Below, in pieces: positions 49,505 to 49,794 of a DNA stretch of 49,794 nucleotides (position 1 is the first letter of the stretch; each line of letters begins with the position of its first letter). A program made the translations under genes and the position numbers. The DNA comes from Myxococcales bacterium (GTDB lineage: Bacteria > Myxococcota_A > Polyangia > Polyangiales > Houyiibacteriaceae): assembly GCA_019637115.1 (NCBI GenBank), contig JAHBWH010000045.1:1-49794 (forward strand), read 5' to 3'. The notes under the pieces are model-generated. The model was not told the origin of the DNA and ran no database searches. It saw nothing but the letters and a program-made list of their open reading frames with translations.

Positions 49505-49794
49505 CCGAGGTCGAGCTCCGCTCCCGTGCCGGTCGGCTCGGACACCCAGAGCATGCCGACCGGCGCGAAGCCGAGGCGCTCGGAGAGCGCGAGCGAGGCG
49601 TGGTTGTCGTCGGGGGTGCCCCAGACCGCCGTCCGCCCTTCGTCGGCGAGCCGTCGGACGAGCGTGGCCGCGACGCGCGTCGCCAAGCCGCGCCGTCGGT
49701 GCTCGGGGCGCGTGTCGATCGAGAGATCGGCGTGGGCCTCGCTCTGCCATGGAGAGTAGGCCACCGAGACGACGACGCCATCGAGCTCGAGCCC
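49501..49794 (-). CDS. GNAT-family acetyltransferase, cut by the window end
   Basis: The last 97 codons of a GNAT N-acetyltransferase are present; the frame stays open to the window edge, so the N-terminus is missing. The visible part has the acetyl-CoA-binding turn RRRGLATRVAATLVR and the family end DDNHASLALSERLGFAPVG. The acceptor is unknown. It overlaps the phosphoesterase start by ATGA on the minus strand. Confidence 0.85.
   Translation of the reverse strand, partial: GLELDGVVVSVAYSPWQSEAHADLSIDTRPEHRRRGLATRVAATLVRRLADEGRTAVWGTPDDNHASLALSERLGFAPVGMLWVSEPTGTGAELDLG

Overview
The window is about 70% GC DNA with a dense, almost purely vertical bacterial gene set and no sign of a phage, plasmid or CRISPR locus. 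Gene content points to a predatory-type deltaproteobacterium (Myxococcota, probably Polyangia and Sandaracinus-like). It has a myxobacterial-style Ser/Thr kinase with the catalytic stretch HRDVSPSN, AgmX/PglI-type repeat domains, a CglE-like outer-membrane protein, an infC gene with an AUC start (as in Myxococcus dsg), and many lipoproteins and outer-membrane barrels. The taxonomic call is inference from these genes; no rRNA is present.

Layout. 1-541: non-coding repeat copy A followed by a hexanucleotide array, then tryptophan 2,3-dioxygenase (542-1657, +). 1709-7318 (-): an apparent operon of a TetR regulator, RND adaptor lipoprotein, RND pump and, last, a homologue of eukaryotic ERG2/sigma-1 receptor, with a palindromic operator at the promoter. 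7338-8861: about 1.5 kb of non-coding DNA made mostly of short tandem arrays plus repeat copy B, inverted relative to A. 8862-13628: uvrA and infC (-), then rpmI-rplT (+), which are divergent from infC rather than co-operonic. 14033-16947: four envelope proteins. 16948-17507: a 13-mer repeat block with inverted flanks. 17508-21653: a CPBP membrane protease whose N-terminus is itself a hexamer array, an orphan AstB, and a membrane protein. 21794-26554 (-): a nucleotidase-like/barrel fusion and three tandem AIM24 paralogues. 26643-30127 (+): a Ser/Thr kinase and a GH5 lipoprotein glycosidase. 30357-35896 (-): an SGNH/MBOAT O-acylation pair, a MATE transporter and a lipoprotein. 36062-38980: an AgmX-like secreted protein, an SDR dehydrogenase and a LysR regulator. 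39029-44900: a Fur-family regulator, a large membrane protein and SecA. 45084-48852 (+): a voltage-gated K+ channel, a BacNav/Cav-type channel, an N-end-rule aminoacyltransferase and 5-formyl-THF cyclo-ligase. 48875-49794 (-): a metallophosphoesterase and a GNAT acetyltransferase cut by the window edge.

The most unusual signal is not a gene. Intergenic regions, particularly those between convergent genes, are filled with tandem repeats: hexamers built on GGACTC, GTGGAC and GTCCGA, a decamer, and 13-, 46-, 57-, 63- and 69-bp units. Two hexamer arrays have been kept in frame inside coding sequences. Two copies of a roughly 345-bp non-coding element, about 87% identical by eye and inverted with respect to each other, each abut such an array and share a perfectly conserved 62-bp core holding a hairpin. 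The main protein-level points of interest are the sterol-isomerase-like protein in an efflux operon, the paired voltage-gated channels with a Ca2+-type filter, and the degenerate nucleotidase fused to an outer-membrane barrel.
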